Of a stretch of DNA of 64,000 bases, positions 16,214-24,012 are shown piece by piece. How positions within the stretch are numbered: the stretch's first letter is position 1; every line of letters starts with the position of its first letter. The stretch lies in the NCBI GenBank assembly GCA_015223225.1, contig JADFCQ010000003.1, positions 124,001 through 188,000 of the forward strand. The letters run 5' to 3'. Below the pieces are notes generated by a model. It was not told the origin of the DNA. It saw only the letters and a list, made by a program, of their open reading frames with translations, and did not search any database. Position numbers and translations under genes: made by a program. The stretch comes from Acetobacteraceae bacterium H6797. GTDB taxonomy: Bacteria; Pseudomonadota; Alphaproteobacteria; Acetobacterales; Acetobacteraceae.

Positions 16214-16376
16214 TTGAGGGGGCTCTGCCCCCTCAAACTCGACCCTGTCCTTGAGGGGGCTGCGCCCCCTCAAACTCCCCGGGCAGGGGGTACGACCCCC
16301 TGCACCGCGATTACCAAGTAATGGGTTTCCAAAGGCCTCAGGCCTTTGGTGGGGGTCAAGGGGGCAAAGCCCCCTT
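16214..16376. repeat. Composite palindromic intergenic repeat, copy 2
   Basis: Five hairpins between the convergent transglycosylase and ABC ATPase genes. The TTGAGGGGGC stem is present twice (16214-16236 and 16251-16273). It is followed by the GCAGGGGGT...ACCCCCTGC type stem (16283-16303), CCAAAGGCC..GGCCTTTGG (16329-16349) and AAGGGGGC-AAA-GCCCCCTT (16358-16376). The second half is nearly identical to copy 1 at 2160-2253, including the linker between stems. The ABC gene's stop codon overlaps the last base of the repeat. Confidence 0.87.
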
Positions 16377-18070
16377 CACGGCGGATGCGGAATGGCGGCG
16401 ATCAACTGCCGCGTATAATCCGCCGCCGGGTTCTCCAGCACCTGTTCGGCCGTGCCTTCCTCCACGATGGCGCCCTGCCGCATGACGATCACCCGGTCGC
16501 AGAGCAGGCGCACGACATGCAGGTCGTGGCTGACGAAGAGATAGCTCATCCCCAGCCGCGCCTTCAGGTCCTGCAACAGGTTCAGGACGACGGCCTGGAC
16601 CGAGACGTCCAGCGCCGCCGTGGGCTCGTCGAGAATGACGAGGTCGGGGTTGAGCGCGATGGCGCGGGCGATGCCGACGCGGGCCTTCTGGCCGCCCGAA
16701 AGCTGGTGCGGAAAGCGGTCGAGCAGATTGCGGGGCAGGCCGACGAGTTCGGCGAGTTCCTCGGTGCGGGCGCGGACTTCCTCTTCCCGGCCTATGCCCG
16801 CGAGGCGGTAGAGCGGGTCTGCGATGGCGCGGGCGGCGGTGAAGCGCGGGTTGAGGCTGTCCGTCGGGTCCTGGAAGACCATCTGGATGCGCTTGCGCTG
16901 CGGCAGGGTGGCGAAGTTCTTCGACGGGATCGCGGAGATTTCCTCGCCATCGAAGGTGATGCGGCCGCTCGTCGGGTCGAGCAGGCGCATGACCATCATG
17001 GAGGTGGTGGACTTGCCGCACCCCGATTCACCGACGAGGCCGACGCTTTCTCCGCGATGAACGCTGAAGGAAATGCCGTCCACGGCGCGGAAAGGGGCCT
17101 CGCTCGGTGCACGGCCGAGCAGCTTGCCGAGCATGCTGCCGCCCTGGCGTGGATATTCCTTCACGAGATTCTCGACGCGCAGCAGCGGTGTGCCCACGAG
17201 GTCGGGCTGCGCTGGTTCCGGCGCAGGGCCGGCGGCGGCGGCCAGGGCCTCGGGGAGAAGGCCGCGCAGGGTCTGGCCGGGGCGGGGCGTGGCCCGCATC
17301 AGCTTCACCGTATAGGGATGCTGCGGATTGGCGAAGATCTCGGTGGCGGCAGCGGTTTCGACCACATGGCCCTTCTCCATCACCACGACCTTATCGCAAT
17401 AGGCGGCGGCCAGGCCGAGGTCATGGGTGATGAGGATGGTGGACATGTTCCGCTCACGCGTGAGCTCCACGACCAGGTCCATCACCGCCTTCTGAGTGGT
17501 GACGTCGAGGCCGGTGGTGGGCTCGTCGGCGATGAGCAGTTGCGGGCGGCAGGCGAGGGCGAGGGCGATGACGATGCGCTGGCACATGCCGCCGGAAAGC
17601 TCGAAAGGATAGGCGTGGTAGCGCTCCTCAGGGCGGGCGATGCGCACCTGCTTGAGCGCATCGATGGCCTTTTCCTTCGCCGTGGCGCGCGTCGCGAGGG
17701 CGTGCTGGATGAGCACGTCCTCGATCTGGCGCCCGACCTTGCGGATGGGGTTCAGCGCGGCGCGCGGGTTCTGGAAGATCATCGACATTTCGCGGCCGCG
17801 CAGATCCCGCATCGCGCCGTCACCTGCCTTGCCGATATCCATGCCGCCGAAGGTGATGGAGCCGGAGGCGATGCGGCCCGCTCGGTCCAGGATGCGCATC
17901 ACGGCGTAGGAGGTAACGGATTTTCCCGAGCCGGATTCGCCGACGATACCGATGGTCTCGCCCTTGGTCAGCGAGATGTTCACCTGCTTCACCGCCTGCA
18001 CCTTGCCGCGGCGCGTGGCGAATTCGATGGTGAGATCGCGAATGTCGAGGAGTGGGATGGTCTCGCTCAT
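16376..18070 (-). CDS. Dipeptide/oligopeptide-type ABC transporter, fused double ATPase (DppD-DppF)
   Basis: 564 residues with two complete ABC domains in one chain. Domain 1 has Walker A GESGSGKS (44-51), signature LSGG (158-161) and Walker B LLIADEP (178-184). Domain 2 has Walker [10 protein letters not shown] (348-356), LSGG (457-460) and VILDEP (478-483). Each domain ends in the family's C-terminal region (HPYTVKLM in domain 1, [11 protein letters not shown] in domain 2). It energises import through the two permeases encoded just upstream (10-nt gap). No binding protein is adjacent; the nearest same-strand family 5 binding protein is at 24.0-25.6 kb. Confidence 0.93.
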   Translation of the reverse strand: MSETIPLLDIRDLTIEFATRRGKVQAVKQVNISLTKGETIGIVGESGSGKSVTSYAVMRILDRAGRIASGSITFGGMDIGKAGDGAMRDLRGREMSMIFQNPRAALNPIRKVGRQIEDVLIQHALATRATAKEKAIDALKQVRIARPEERYHAYPFELSGGMCQRIVIALALACRPQLLIADEPTTGLDVTTQKAVMDLVVELTRERNMSTILITHDLGLAAAYCDKVVVMEKGHVVETAAATEIFANPQHPYTVKLMRATPRPGQTLRGLLPEALAAAAGPAPEPAQPDLVGTPLLRVENLVKEYPRQGGSMLGKLLGRAPSEAPFRAVDGISFSVHRGESVGLVGESGCGKSTTSMMVMRLLDPTSGRITFDGEEISAIPSKNFATLPQRKRIQMVFQDPTDSLNPRFTAARAIADPLYRLAGIGREEEVRARTEELAELVGLPRNLLDRFPHQLSGGQKARVGIARAIALNPDLVILDEPTAALDVSVQAVVLNLLQDLKARLGMSYLFVSHDLHVVRLLCDRVIVMRQGAIVEEGTAEQVLENPAADYTRQLIAAIPHPP

Positions 18071-18080
18071 CTGTCTCTCC

Positions 18081-18965
18081 TCACGTGCGCCGCTGCGGAT
18101 CGACGATGTCGCGCAGACCGTCGCCCATCAGGTTGAAGCAGAAGACGGCGAGCATGAGGGCGAGGCCGGGGAAAAGCGCGATCCACCATTCGCCGGAGAC
18201 GATGAAGCCCGCGCCTTCCGCGACCATGATGCCCCATTCGGGGGTGGGCGGGCGCACGCCGAGGCCGATGAAGGAGAGGCCGGCGGCATTGAGGATCGCA
18301 TAGCCCATGGTGAGCGACATCTGCACGGCCATGAGCGGCATGATATTGGGCAGGATCTGGCCGAGCAGGATGCGCCATTCGCTATTGCCCGTGAGCCGCG
18401 CGGCCATGACGAAGCCCGCATTGCGGCGGACATTGGCCTCGGTGCGGGCGAGGCGGGCATAGAGGGGGAAGTTGATGATGGCGGTGGCGATGACGATATT
18501 CGTCACCGTATTGCCGAGTGCGGCGACGATGCCCATGGCGAGGACGAAAAGCGGAAAGGCCATGATGGTATCGGCGATGCGGCCGACGATGCGATCCGTC
18601 CAGCCGCCGAAATAGCCCGCCGCCACGCCCGCGAGCCCGCCGAGGGCGAAGACCAGCGCGACGGAGGCGATGGCCACCGTCATGTCGAGCCGGGTGGCGA
18701 CCACGACGCGGGAGAAGATATCGCGGCCGAGCTGGTCGGTGCCGAACCAATAGGTGGCCGAGGGCGGCTGTAGGGCGGACATGGTGTTGCTCGCCTGCGG
18801 GTCGTGCGGGACGATCCAGGGGCCGAAGACTGCCGCCAGCAGCAGCAGGGCGAAGAGCAGGAAGGCGAAGCCGGTGACGGGGTTCTCCGTGATCACATGC
18901 CTCGCATGGCGGAGGCCGGCGACGAGGCCGGTGGAAGGCGGTGCCTCGATGGTCATGTCGCTCAT
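18081..18965 (-). CDS. ABC transporter permease, DppC type
   Basis: 294 residues. It has an N-terminal cytoplasmic stretch, one membrane helix (GFAFLLFALLLLAAVFGPWI), the periplasmic segment typical of OppC/DppC (YWFGTDQLGRDIFSRVV), and five further membrane helices. The EAA loop region (ARTEANVRRNAGFVMAARL) contacts the ATPase. The start ATG overlaps the stop of the DppB-type gene (ATGA). It forms the inner-membrane channel with that partner. Confidence 0.92.
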   Translation of the reverse strand: MSDMTIEAPPSTGLVAGLRHARHVITENPVTGFAFLLFALLLLAAVFGPWIVPHDPQASNTMSALQPPSATYWFGTDQLGRDIFSRVVVATRLDMTVAIASVALVFALGGLAGVAAGYFGGWTDRIVGRIADTIMAFPLFVLAMGIVAALGNTVTNIVIATAIINFPLYARLARTEANVRRNAGFVMAARLTGNSEWRILLGQILPNIMPLMAVQMSLTMGYAILNAAGLSFIGLGVRPPTPEWGIMVAEGAGFIVSGEWWIALFPGLALMLAVFCFNLMGDGLRDIVDPQRRT

Positions 18966-19975
18966 GCTTCCATTCCCACGCGCGGATCGATGACGCCGTA
19001 GAGCAGGTCGATGGCGAGGTTCAGCAGCACGTAGAGGATCGCCATGGTCAGCACGAAGCCCTGCACCGGCGCGAAATCCGAGGCGATGAGGGCCTCGATC
19101 GCGTAGGAGCCGATGCCGGGCCAGGCGAAGACCTTCTCGACCAGCACATTGGCGCCAAGGAGGAAGGAGAAGACCATGCCGAGCGTGGTGATCACCGGCA
19201 GCAGCGCGTTGCGGAAGGCATAGGTGATGATGACGCGGCGGGAGGAAAGGCCATTGGCCGTGGCCGTGCGCACGAAATCCGAGGCCAGCACGGCCAGCAT
19301 CGAGGCGCGGGTGATGCGCGCGAGCGGCGCCAGGGCGAAGACCGCGAGCGTGACGGCGGGCAGGATGAGCTGGCTGAGGGCGGCCATGAAGGTCTCGCCA
19401 TCGCGAGCGATGGCCGCGTCGATCAGGTAGAAGCCGGTGACGGCCGGCGGGGCCGAGGCGAAGGCGTCGAGCCGCCCGAGCGGCGCCGGGGACCAGCCGA
19501 GCTGGAAATAGAAGACATAGACGAAGAGCAGCCCGGTGAAGAAGACCGGCAGCGAGACCCCGGCGGTGGTGAGGATGCGGCAGGCATGGTCGATGAGCGA
19601 GCCCTGCTTCACCGCCGCCAGCACGCCGAGCGGGATGGCCACCGCCATGGCGAGTAGCAGGCCCGTGAGGGTCAGCTCGGCCGAGGCGGGCAGGCGCTGG
19701 GCGATTTCGGTCAGCACCGGCTGGCCGGTGGTGAGGGAATTGCCGAGGTCGCCGCGCGCGAGATCGGCCACATAGCGGGCGAATTGCTCGGGCAGGCTCT
19801 TGTCGAGCCCCAGCTCGGCGCGGATCTGCGCGATGGCCTGGGGGGTGGCGGTGGGGCCGGCGAAATAGGTTGCCGTATCGCCGGGCAGCACGCGCGTGAG
19901 CAGAAAGCTCACCACGATCACCCCGATGAGACTCGGGACGATCGTGACGAGCCTGTTGCCGATTGTCCTCAGCAT
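18962..19975 (-). CDS. ABC transporter permease, DppB type
   Basis: 337 residues from ATG 19975; a longer frame exists to 20080 but lacks a family-like N-terminus. It starts MLRTIGNRLVTIVPSLIGVI, followed by VVSFLLTRVLPGD and a GLDKSLPEQFARYVADLARGD segment, all standard for DppB/OppB. Six membrane helices and the EAA loop (RTATANGLSSRRVIITYAFR) follow. First gene of the permease-permease-ATPase operon. Two hairpins at 20085-20149 separate it from the gene upstream. Confidence 0.92.
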   Translation of the reverse strand: MLRTIGNRLVTIVPSLIGVIVVSFLLTRVLPGDTATYFAGPTATPQAIAQIRAELGLDKSLPEQFARYVADLARGDLGNSLTTGQPVLTEIAQRLPASAELTLTGLLLAMAVAIPLGVLAAVKQGSLIDHACRILTTAGVSLPVFFTGLLFVYVFYFQLGWSPAPLGRLDAFASAPPAVTGFYLIDAAIARDGETFMAALSQLILPAVTLAVFALAPLARITRASMLAVLASDFVRTATANGLSSRRVIITYAFRNALLPVITTLGMVFSFLLGANVLVEKVFAWPGIGSYAIEALIASDFAPVQGFVLTMAILYVLLNLAIDLLYGVIDPRVGMEA

Positions 19976-20084
19976 TGGCTTGGCCTTCAGAAAACCTGGG
20001 TCTGCCTGCTCAGGGCGTGTCCTCACGCTCACGATGGCGCCAGCGGCCGTCGCCGCAAAGGGTTTTCTGTGTGGCTGCAAAACG

Positions 20085-20120
20085 GAATGGCGGGCGCTTC
20101 GGGGAAAGCGCCCGCCATTC
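20085..20120 (-). terminator. Terminator downstream of the SOS-box gene
   Basis: A perfect 15-bp stem (GAATGGCGGGCGCTT pairing with AAGCGCCCGCCATTC) with a 6-nt loop, followed on the minus strand by CCGTTTTG. It lies between the 147-residue gene and the dppB-type gene and should insulate the two. A second stem (GGCGGCCT/AGGCCGCC) at 20128-20149 stands in tandem. Confidence 0.7.
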
Positions 20121-20180
20121 GGGGGGAGGCGGCCTTGGGGGAGGCCGCCCGGGGGTTAAAGGTAGAGGAGGGGGAGGCGG

Positions 20181-20624
20181 TCAGGCAGAGAGGCGCTGGC
20201 GATCCTCGGAGAGGCTGACGATCACCAGGTTCGAGCGGGCCAGCTGATCCGCGATCCATTCGGCGGAGTCGCGGGTGGCCCTTTCGCGGGAGCGCAGCAG
20301 CCGGGGGCGGCGGCGCGGGGTCAGCCGCAGGGCGCGGCTGAGGGCGGCGACGACGGTTTCCCGGGGGGCGGGGGAAAGCGACGTCGCTTCGAGATGCAGC
20401 GCTGTGGGGCGGGTGCCGGCCAGGATGGCCATGGCTTCCTCGAGCTGCGCGGGGGGAAGGGCGAAGGCATGGGCTTCGGCATCGCGCCGGGCGGCCAGGA
20501 GGGCGGCGGCTTCGGTGGCGCCATGGGCGATGGCGGCGTCGCGGGCCGCGATCATGCCGCGCCAGAGGGAAGGCACCATCCAGCTAGGCGGGGCGGGCGG
20601 CGAAGCGGGGCTATTCTCAAGCAT
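20181..20624 (-). CDS. Uncharacterised protein with a LexA-type box upstream
   Basis: 147 residues from ATG 20624, with AGGAGG 8 nt upstream. It begins [20 protein letters not shown]. The middle is Ala-rich and helical (ARDAAIAHGATEAAALLAAR), followed by a very basic segment (LRLTPRRRPRLLRSRERATR) and a C-terminal helix (SAEWIADQLARSNLVIVSLS). No signal peptide or membrane span is visible. I do not recognise the family. The basic stretch could bind nucleic acid or an acidic partner. A GTTC-N7-GTTC box lies 39 nt upstream of the start, so it is probably induced by DNA damage. Confidence 0.65.
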   Translation of the reverse strand: MLENSPASPPAPPSWMVPSLWRGMIAARDAAIAHGATEAAALLAARRDAEAHAFALPPAQLEEAMAILAGTRPTALHLEATSLSPAPRETVVAALSRALRLTPRRRPRLLRSRERATRDSAEWIADQLARSNLVIVSLSEDRQRLSA

Positions 20625-20662
20625 CGTAACGGCCTCCTGCGGCGGAACTGGTCTCGTTAACT

Positions 20663-20677
20663 GGAACATAACAAGAA
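20663..20677 (-). promoter_or_regulatory. LexA-type SOS box
   Basis: On the minus strand: GTTC-TTGTTAT-GTTC, an exact GTTC-N7-GTTC direct repeat with the T-rich spacer typical of alphaproteobacterial LexA sites. It is 39 nt from the start codon of the 147-residue gene and 186 nt from the divergent membrane-protein gene, so the former is the likely target. Confidence 0.7.
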
Positions 20678-20862
20678 CATTCGCCGTTGGGAAGCCAGAA
20701 GGTTTTACCGTTGCCTTTTTGTTCTGGCAATGAGTTTGAGAACGCCTGGCGATGGCCCATGACGTGCCATGGCGGTGTATTGTGCGTAACAGCGTGTTTT
20801 CGCCGGTTCCCGCCACGCCGCAGGCGCTCTAAGCCTGCTCCCTGGCGCCAAAGGAGAGCAGC

Positions 20863-21249
20863 ATGTCCGGTTTTTCGGCCCCCCAGGACGATAGAATGAT
20901 CCGCGAAGAGCGGACGGCGCCGCGCCGGCAGATGCCCTGGCTGCTGCGCGGCCTCTGGATCGTCTTCTGGGGCATCATCAGCTTCGTGCTCAATTTCGCC
21001 CAGGCCGTGGCGGAAGAGGTGGCGCCGGTGCTGCTGCTGCTGGGCGCGCTCTGGTGGGGGTTGATCCGCATCGTGGCGGCGCTGCCGCGCTTGCCGGATG
21101 TCGAGCCCTATCTCCAGTATCTGCCCGAGCGGCTCCAGGCAGGCGGCTATACGCTGACGCCGGTGGGGATGATCGAGTTGGGCATCCTGCTTCTGGCGGT
21201 GGTGGCGGCCTGCCGCACCGTGGACGGGATCATCGCGCGGCGCACCTGA
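20863..21249 (+). CDS. Small integral membrane protein, unknown function
   Basis: 128 residues with a clear AAAGGAGA ribosome site before ATG 20863. A polar, basic N-terminus (about 23 residues) is followed by hydrophobic segments at about 26-47 (WLLRGLWIVFWGIISFVLNF), 51-71 (VAPVLLLLGALWWGLIRIVA) and 103-120 (MIELGILLLAVVAACR). The loop between the second and third contains VEPYLQYLPERLQAGG. No family recognised. It is divergent from the LexA-box gene and upstream of the glucose dehydrogenase, with no evidence of a shared transcript with either. Confidence 0.7.
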   Translation: MSGFSAPQDDRMIREERTAPRRQMPWLLRGLWIVFWGIISFVLNFAQAVAEEVAPVLLLLGALWWGLIRIVAALPRLPDVEPYLQYLPERLQAGGYTLTPVGMIELGILLLAVVAACRTVDGIIARRT

Positions 21250-21307
21250 CAGGCCAACCGATGGCCCGGATAGCGTAATTACCTGGACGGTTAAATAAAG
21301 GACAGAT

Positions 21308-21329
21308 CCCTGGCCATCCGTGGCCAGGG
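21308..21329 (+). terminator. Hairpin after the small membrane protein gene
   Basis: CCCTGGCCA-TCCG-TGGCCAGGG, a perfect 9-bp stem with a 4-nt loop, about 60 nt past the stop codon. No T run follows, so termination strength is uncertain. Confidence 0.45.
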
Positions 21330-21438
21330 CTGGGCCGGAATTGGCCGGAACGGCAGCTTCAGCGCGAGCTATCGTGACGGGACCCTAGCCTTGACGTTTG
21401 AACCAACTGGGTAGAACACAAGACCATACACTCTTCAG

Positions 21439-21460
21439 TTAATAATGATTCGCATTTATT
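21439..21460 (+). promoter_or_regulatory. Fur-like box upstream of the glucose dehydrogenase
   Basis: AATAATGATTCGCATTTATT is an AT-rich imperfect palindrome built around AATGATTCGCATT, the core seen in many Fur sites. It lies about 56 nt upstream of the start codon at 21516. A TTGACG hexamer is further upstream at 21391-21396. Iron control of this gene is inferred, not shown. Confidence 0.45.
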
Positions 21461-21515
21461 GGGCGGTGGCCCCAGTTTGGGCCGCTTCTCCTGCGGAAAG
21501 CGGAATGAATTACCC

Positions 21516-23957
21516 ATGAGCAGTCACACAGACGCAGCGCCAAGGGCGATCGGCGGCCTCGCCAAGCTATGGCTCTTCATCCTGGGCCTGGTCATCGCCC
21601 TGGCGGGCCTGGCTTTCGCCGTGGGGGGCGGGAAGCTCGTCACCCTCGGCGGCAGCTGGTACTTCCTGCTGGCCGGCCTGGCGCTCATCCTCTCGGGCGT
21701 GCAGATCATCCGGCGCAAGCCGAGCGGTGGGCTGCTCTTCGGCCTGGTCTTCCTGGCCACCGTCGCCTGGGCGATCTGGGAGGTGGGCTTCGCCTTCTGG
21801 CCGCTGATCTCGCGCCTGCTCGCCATGGGCGTGGGCGCGGTGGTGGTGGCGGCCTCCTTCCCGCTGCTGCGCCGCGCGGTGGGCAAGTCGCCCGCCCGCA
21901 TCCCCTCCTTCGCCATGGCGGCGCTGCTGGCCATCGCCTCGGCGGCCGGTTTCGCGGGCATGTTCGTGCCGCATGCGCCGGTGGTGGCGCAGGGCCCCGG
22001 CCCGGCGCTGACGCCCGTTGCCGCCGGCAGCGAGCAGAAGAACTGGGAAGCCTATGGCAATACGCCGGGCGGCAGCCGCTTCGCGGCGCTGGACCAGATC
22101 AACCGCGGCAATGTCGGCCAGCTTCAGGTCGCCTGGACCTATCGCACCGGCGATACGCCCATCAGCCCCGGCGGCGGCGGTGCCGAGGATCAGCTGACGC
22201 CGTTGCAGGTGGGCGACAAGGTCTTCCTCTGCACGCCGCATAACAATGTCATCGCGCTCGATGCCGATACCGGCAAGGAAATCTGGAAGCGCGAGATCAA
22301 TGCCCGCTCGGCCGTCTGGCTGCGTTGCCGGGGCCTGGCCTATTTCGACGCGACGGCCGCGCTGCAGCAGCCGACGGTGCCGGATTCGACGCCGGTGACG
22401 CCGGTGAACCTGGCGCCGGATGCGGCCTGTCAGCGCCGCATCCTGATGAATTCCATCGATGCCAAGCTCTATGCCATCGATGCCGATACGGGCGCCTTCT
22501 GCACCGATTTCGGCACGAACGGCATGGTGGACCTGAAGCAGGGCCTCGGTGGCGCGCCGGACCCGATGTACCAGCTGACTTCGCCGCCGACGATGGCGGG
22601 GACGACGGTCGTGGTCGGCGGCCGCGTGGCCGATAACGTGCAGGTCGATATGCCGGGCGGCGTGATGCGCGGCTTCGACGTGATCACGGGCGAGCTGCGC
22701 TGGGCCTTCGATCCGGGCAATCCCGCCATCACCGGCCTGCCGCCGGAGGGGCAGACCTACACGCGTTCCACGCCGAATGTTTGGGCGCCGATGTCCTATG
22801 ACCCGGCCTCGAACACGGTTTTCATGCCGGTGGGCAGCTCCTCGGTCGATATCTACGGCGTGCCGCGCACCCCGCTCGACCACAAGTACGGCGCCTCGAT
22901 GCTCGCGCTGGATGCGACCACGGGCCGCGAGAAGTGGCATTACCAGACGGTTCATAATGACCTCTGGGATTTCGACGTGCCGATGCAGCCGAGCTTCATC
23001 GACTTCCCGAAGCCCGATGGCAGCAAGGTGCCGGCGCTGGTCTTCGGCACCAAGGCCGGGCAGATCTATGTGCTCGACCGTGCGACGGGCCAGCCGCTGA
23101 CGGAAGTGCGGGAAGTGCCGGTGAAGCCGGGCAATATCCCGAACGAGCCCTATTCGCCGACGCAGCCACGCTCGGTGGGTATGCCGCAGATCGGCGCGCA
23201 GACGCTGACGGAAGCGGATATGTGGGGTGCGACGCCTTTCGACCAGCTCATCTGCCGCATCGCCTTCAAGTCGATGCGCTATGACGGGCTCTATACCGTG
23301 CCGGATACGACGCTCTCGCTCAGCTTCCCGGGTTCGCTCGGCGGCATGAACTGGGGCGGCGTCTCGGTCGATCCGAATGCGGGCTATGTCTTCCTCAACG
23401 ACATGCGCCTCGGCCTCTGGAGCCGGATGCAGGCCTCGGCGCCGAGCAATGTCCATAGCGATGGCAGCGAGGCGCCGAACACCGTCATGGGCCTCGTGCC
23501 GATGAAGGGCACGCCTTATGCCGTCGACAAGAACCGCTTCCTCTCCCCGCTCGGCATCCCCTGCCAGGCGCCGCCCTTCGGCACGCTGACGGCGGTGGAT
23601 ATGAAGACGCGGCAGATCGCTTGGCAGGTGCCGGTCGGCACGGTCGAGGAGACCGGCCCGATGGGGATCAAGATGGGCCTGCCGATCCCCATCGGCATGC
23701 CGACGCTGGGCGGCACGCTGGCCACCCAGGGCGGCCTCGTCTTCATCGCCGGTGTGCAGGACTATTATCTACGCGCCTTCAATTCCGGCACGGGCGAGGA
23801 AATCTGGAAGGGCCGCCTGCCGGTGGGCAGCCAGGGTGGGCCGATGACCTACAAGTCTCCCCGCACGGGCAAGCAGTATATCGTGATCTCGGCCGGCGGT
23901 GCCCGCCAGTCGCCCGATCGCGGCGATTACGTGATCGCCTATGCGCTGCCGAACTGA
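21516..23957 (+). CDS. gcd: Membrane-bound PQQ-dependent glucose dehydrogenase
   Basis: 813 residues from ATG 21516. The N-terminal roughly 150 residues hold about five membrane helices (the ubiquinone-reacting anchor). A periplasmic eight-bladed PQQ propeller follows, starting near NWEAYGNTPGGSRFAALDQI. Typical segments include VGDKVFLCTPHNNVIALDAD, NVWAPMSYDPASNTVFMPVG, HKYGASMLALDATTGREKW and VHNDLWDFDVPMQPSFIDF. It oxidises aldoses to lactones in the periplasm and feeds ubiquinone. No pqq biosynthesis genes are in the window. A strong convergent terminator follows. Confidence 0.93.
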   Translation: MSSHTDAAPRAIGGLAKLWLFILGLVIALAGLAFAVGGGKLVTLGGSWYFLLAGLALILSGVQIIRRKPSGGLLFGLVFLATVAWAIWEVGFAFWPLISRLLAMGVGAVVVAASFPLLRRAVGKSPARIPSFAMAALLAIASAAGFAGMFVPHAPVVAQGPGPALTPVAAGSEQKNWEAYGNTPGGSRFAALDQINRGNVGQLQVAWTYRTGDTPISPGGGGAEDQLTPLQVGDKVFLCTPHNNVIALDADTGKEIWKREINARSAVWLRCRGLAYFDATAALQQPTVPDSTPVTPVNLAPDAACQRRILMNSIDAKLYAIDADTGAFCTDFGTNGMVDLKQGLGGAPDPMYQLTSPPTMAGTTVVVGGRVADNVQVDMPGGVMRGFDVITGELRWAFDPGNPAITGLPPEGQTYTRSTPNVWAPMSYDPASNTVFMPVGSSSVDIYGVPRTPLDHKYGASMLALDATTGREKWHYQTVHNDLWDFDVPMQPSFIDFPKPDGSKVPALVFGTKAGQIYVLDRATGQPLTEVREVPVKPGNIPNEPYSPTQPRSVGMPQIGAQTLTEADMWGATPFDQLICRIAFKSMRYDGLYTVPDTTLSLSFPGSLGGMNWGGVSVDPNAGYVFLNDMRLGLWSRMQASAPSNVHSDGSEAPNTVMGLVPMKGTPYAVDKNRFLSPLGIPCQAPPFGTLTAVDMKTRQIAWQVPVGTVEETGPMGIKMGLPIPIGMPTLGGTLATQGGLVFIAGVQDYYLRAFNSGTGEEIWKGRLPVGSQGGPMTYKSPRTGKQYIVISAGGARQSPDRGDYVIAYALPN

Positions 23958-23984
23958 GCGGCTGCGCTAAAATTCGAGCGTGAT

Positions 23985-24012
23985 GCGAAGGGGGCGGAAA
24001 CGCCCCCTTCGC
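23985..24012. terminator. Bidirectional terminator with a GAAA tetraloop
   Basis: A perfect 12-bp stem, GCGAAGGGGGCG-GAAA-CGCCCCCTTCGC, between the converging glucose dehydrogenase and binding-protein genes. Its last base is also the last base of the binding protein's stop codon (24012-24014, minus strand). TATTTC follows on the plus strand. Confidence 0.75.

Noticed and set aside
16214..16376. CRISPR-like array in the hairpin block
   Set aside because: The units are palindromic stems of different sequence, not regularly spaced direct repeats with unique spacers, and no cas gene is present.
21567..23456. 629-residue open frame antisense to the glucose dehydrogenase gene
   Set aside because: Arg/His-rich low-complexity translation with no family motif. 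It is the usual antisense shadow of a high-GC gene whose sense frame has full PQQ-dehydrogenase motifs.
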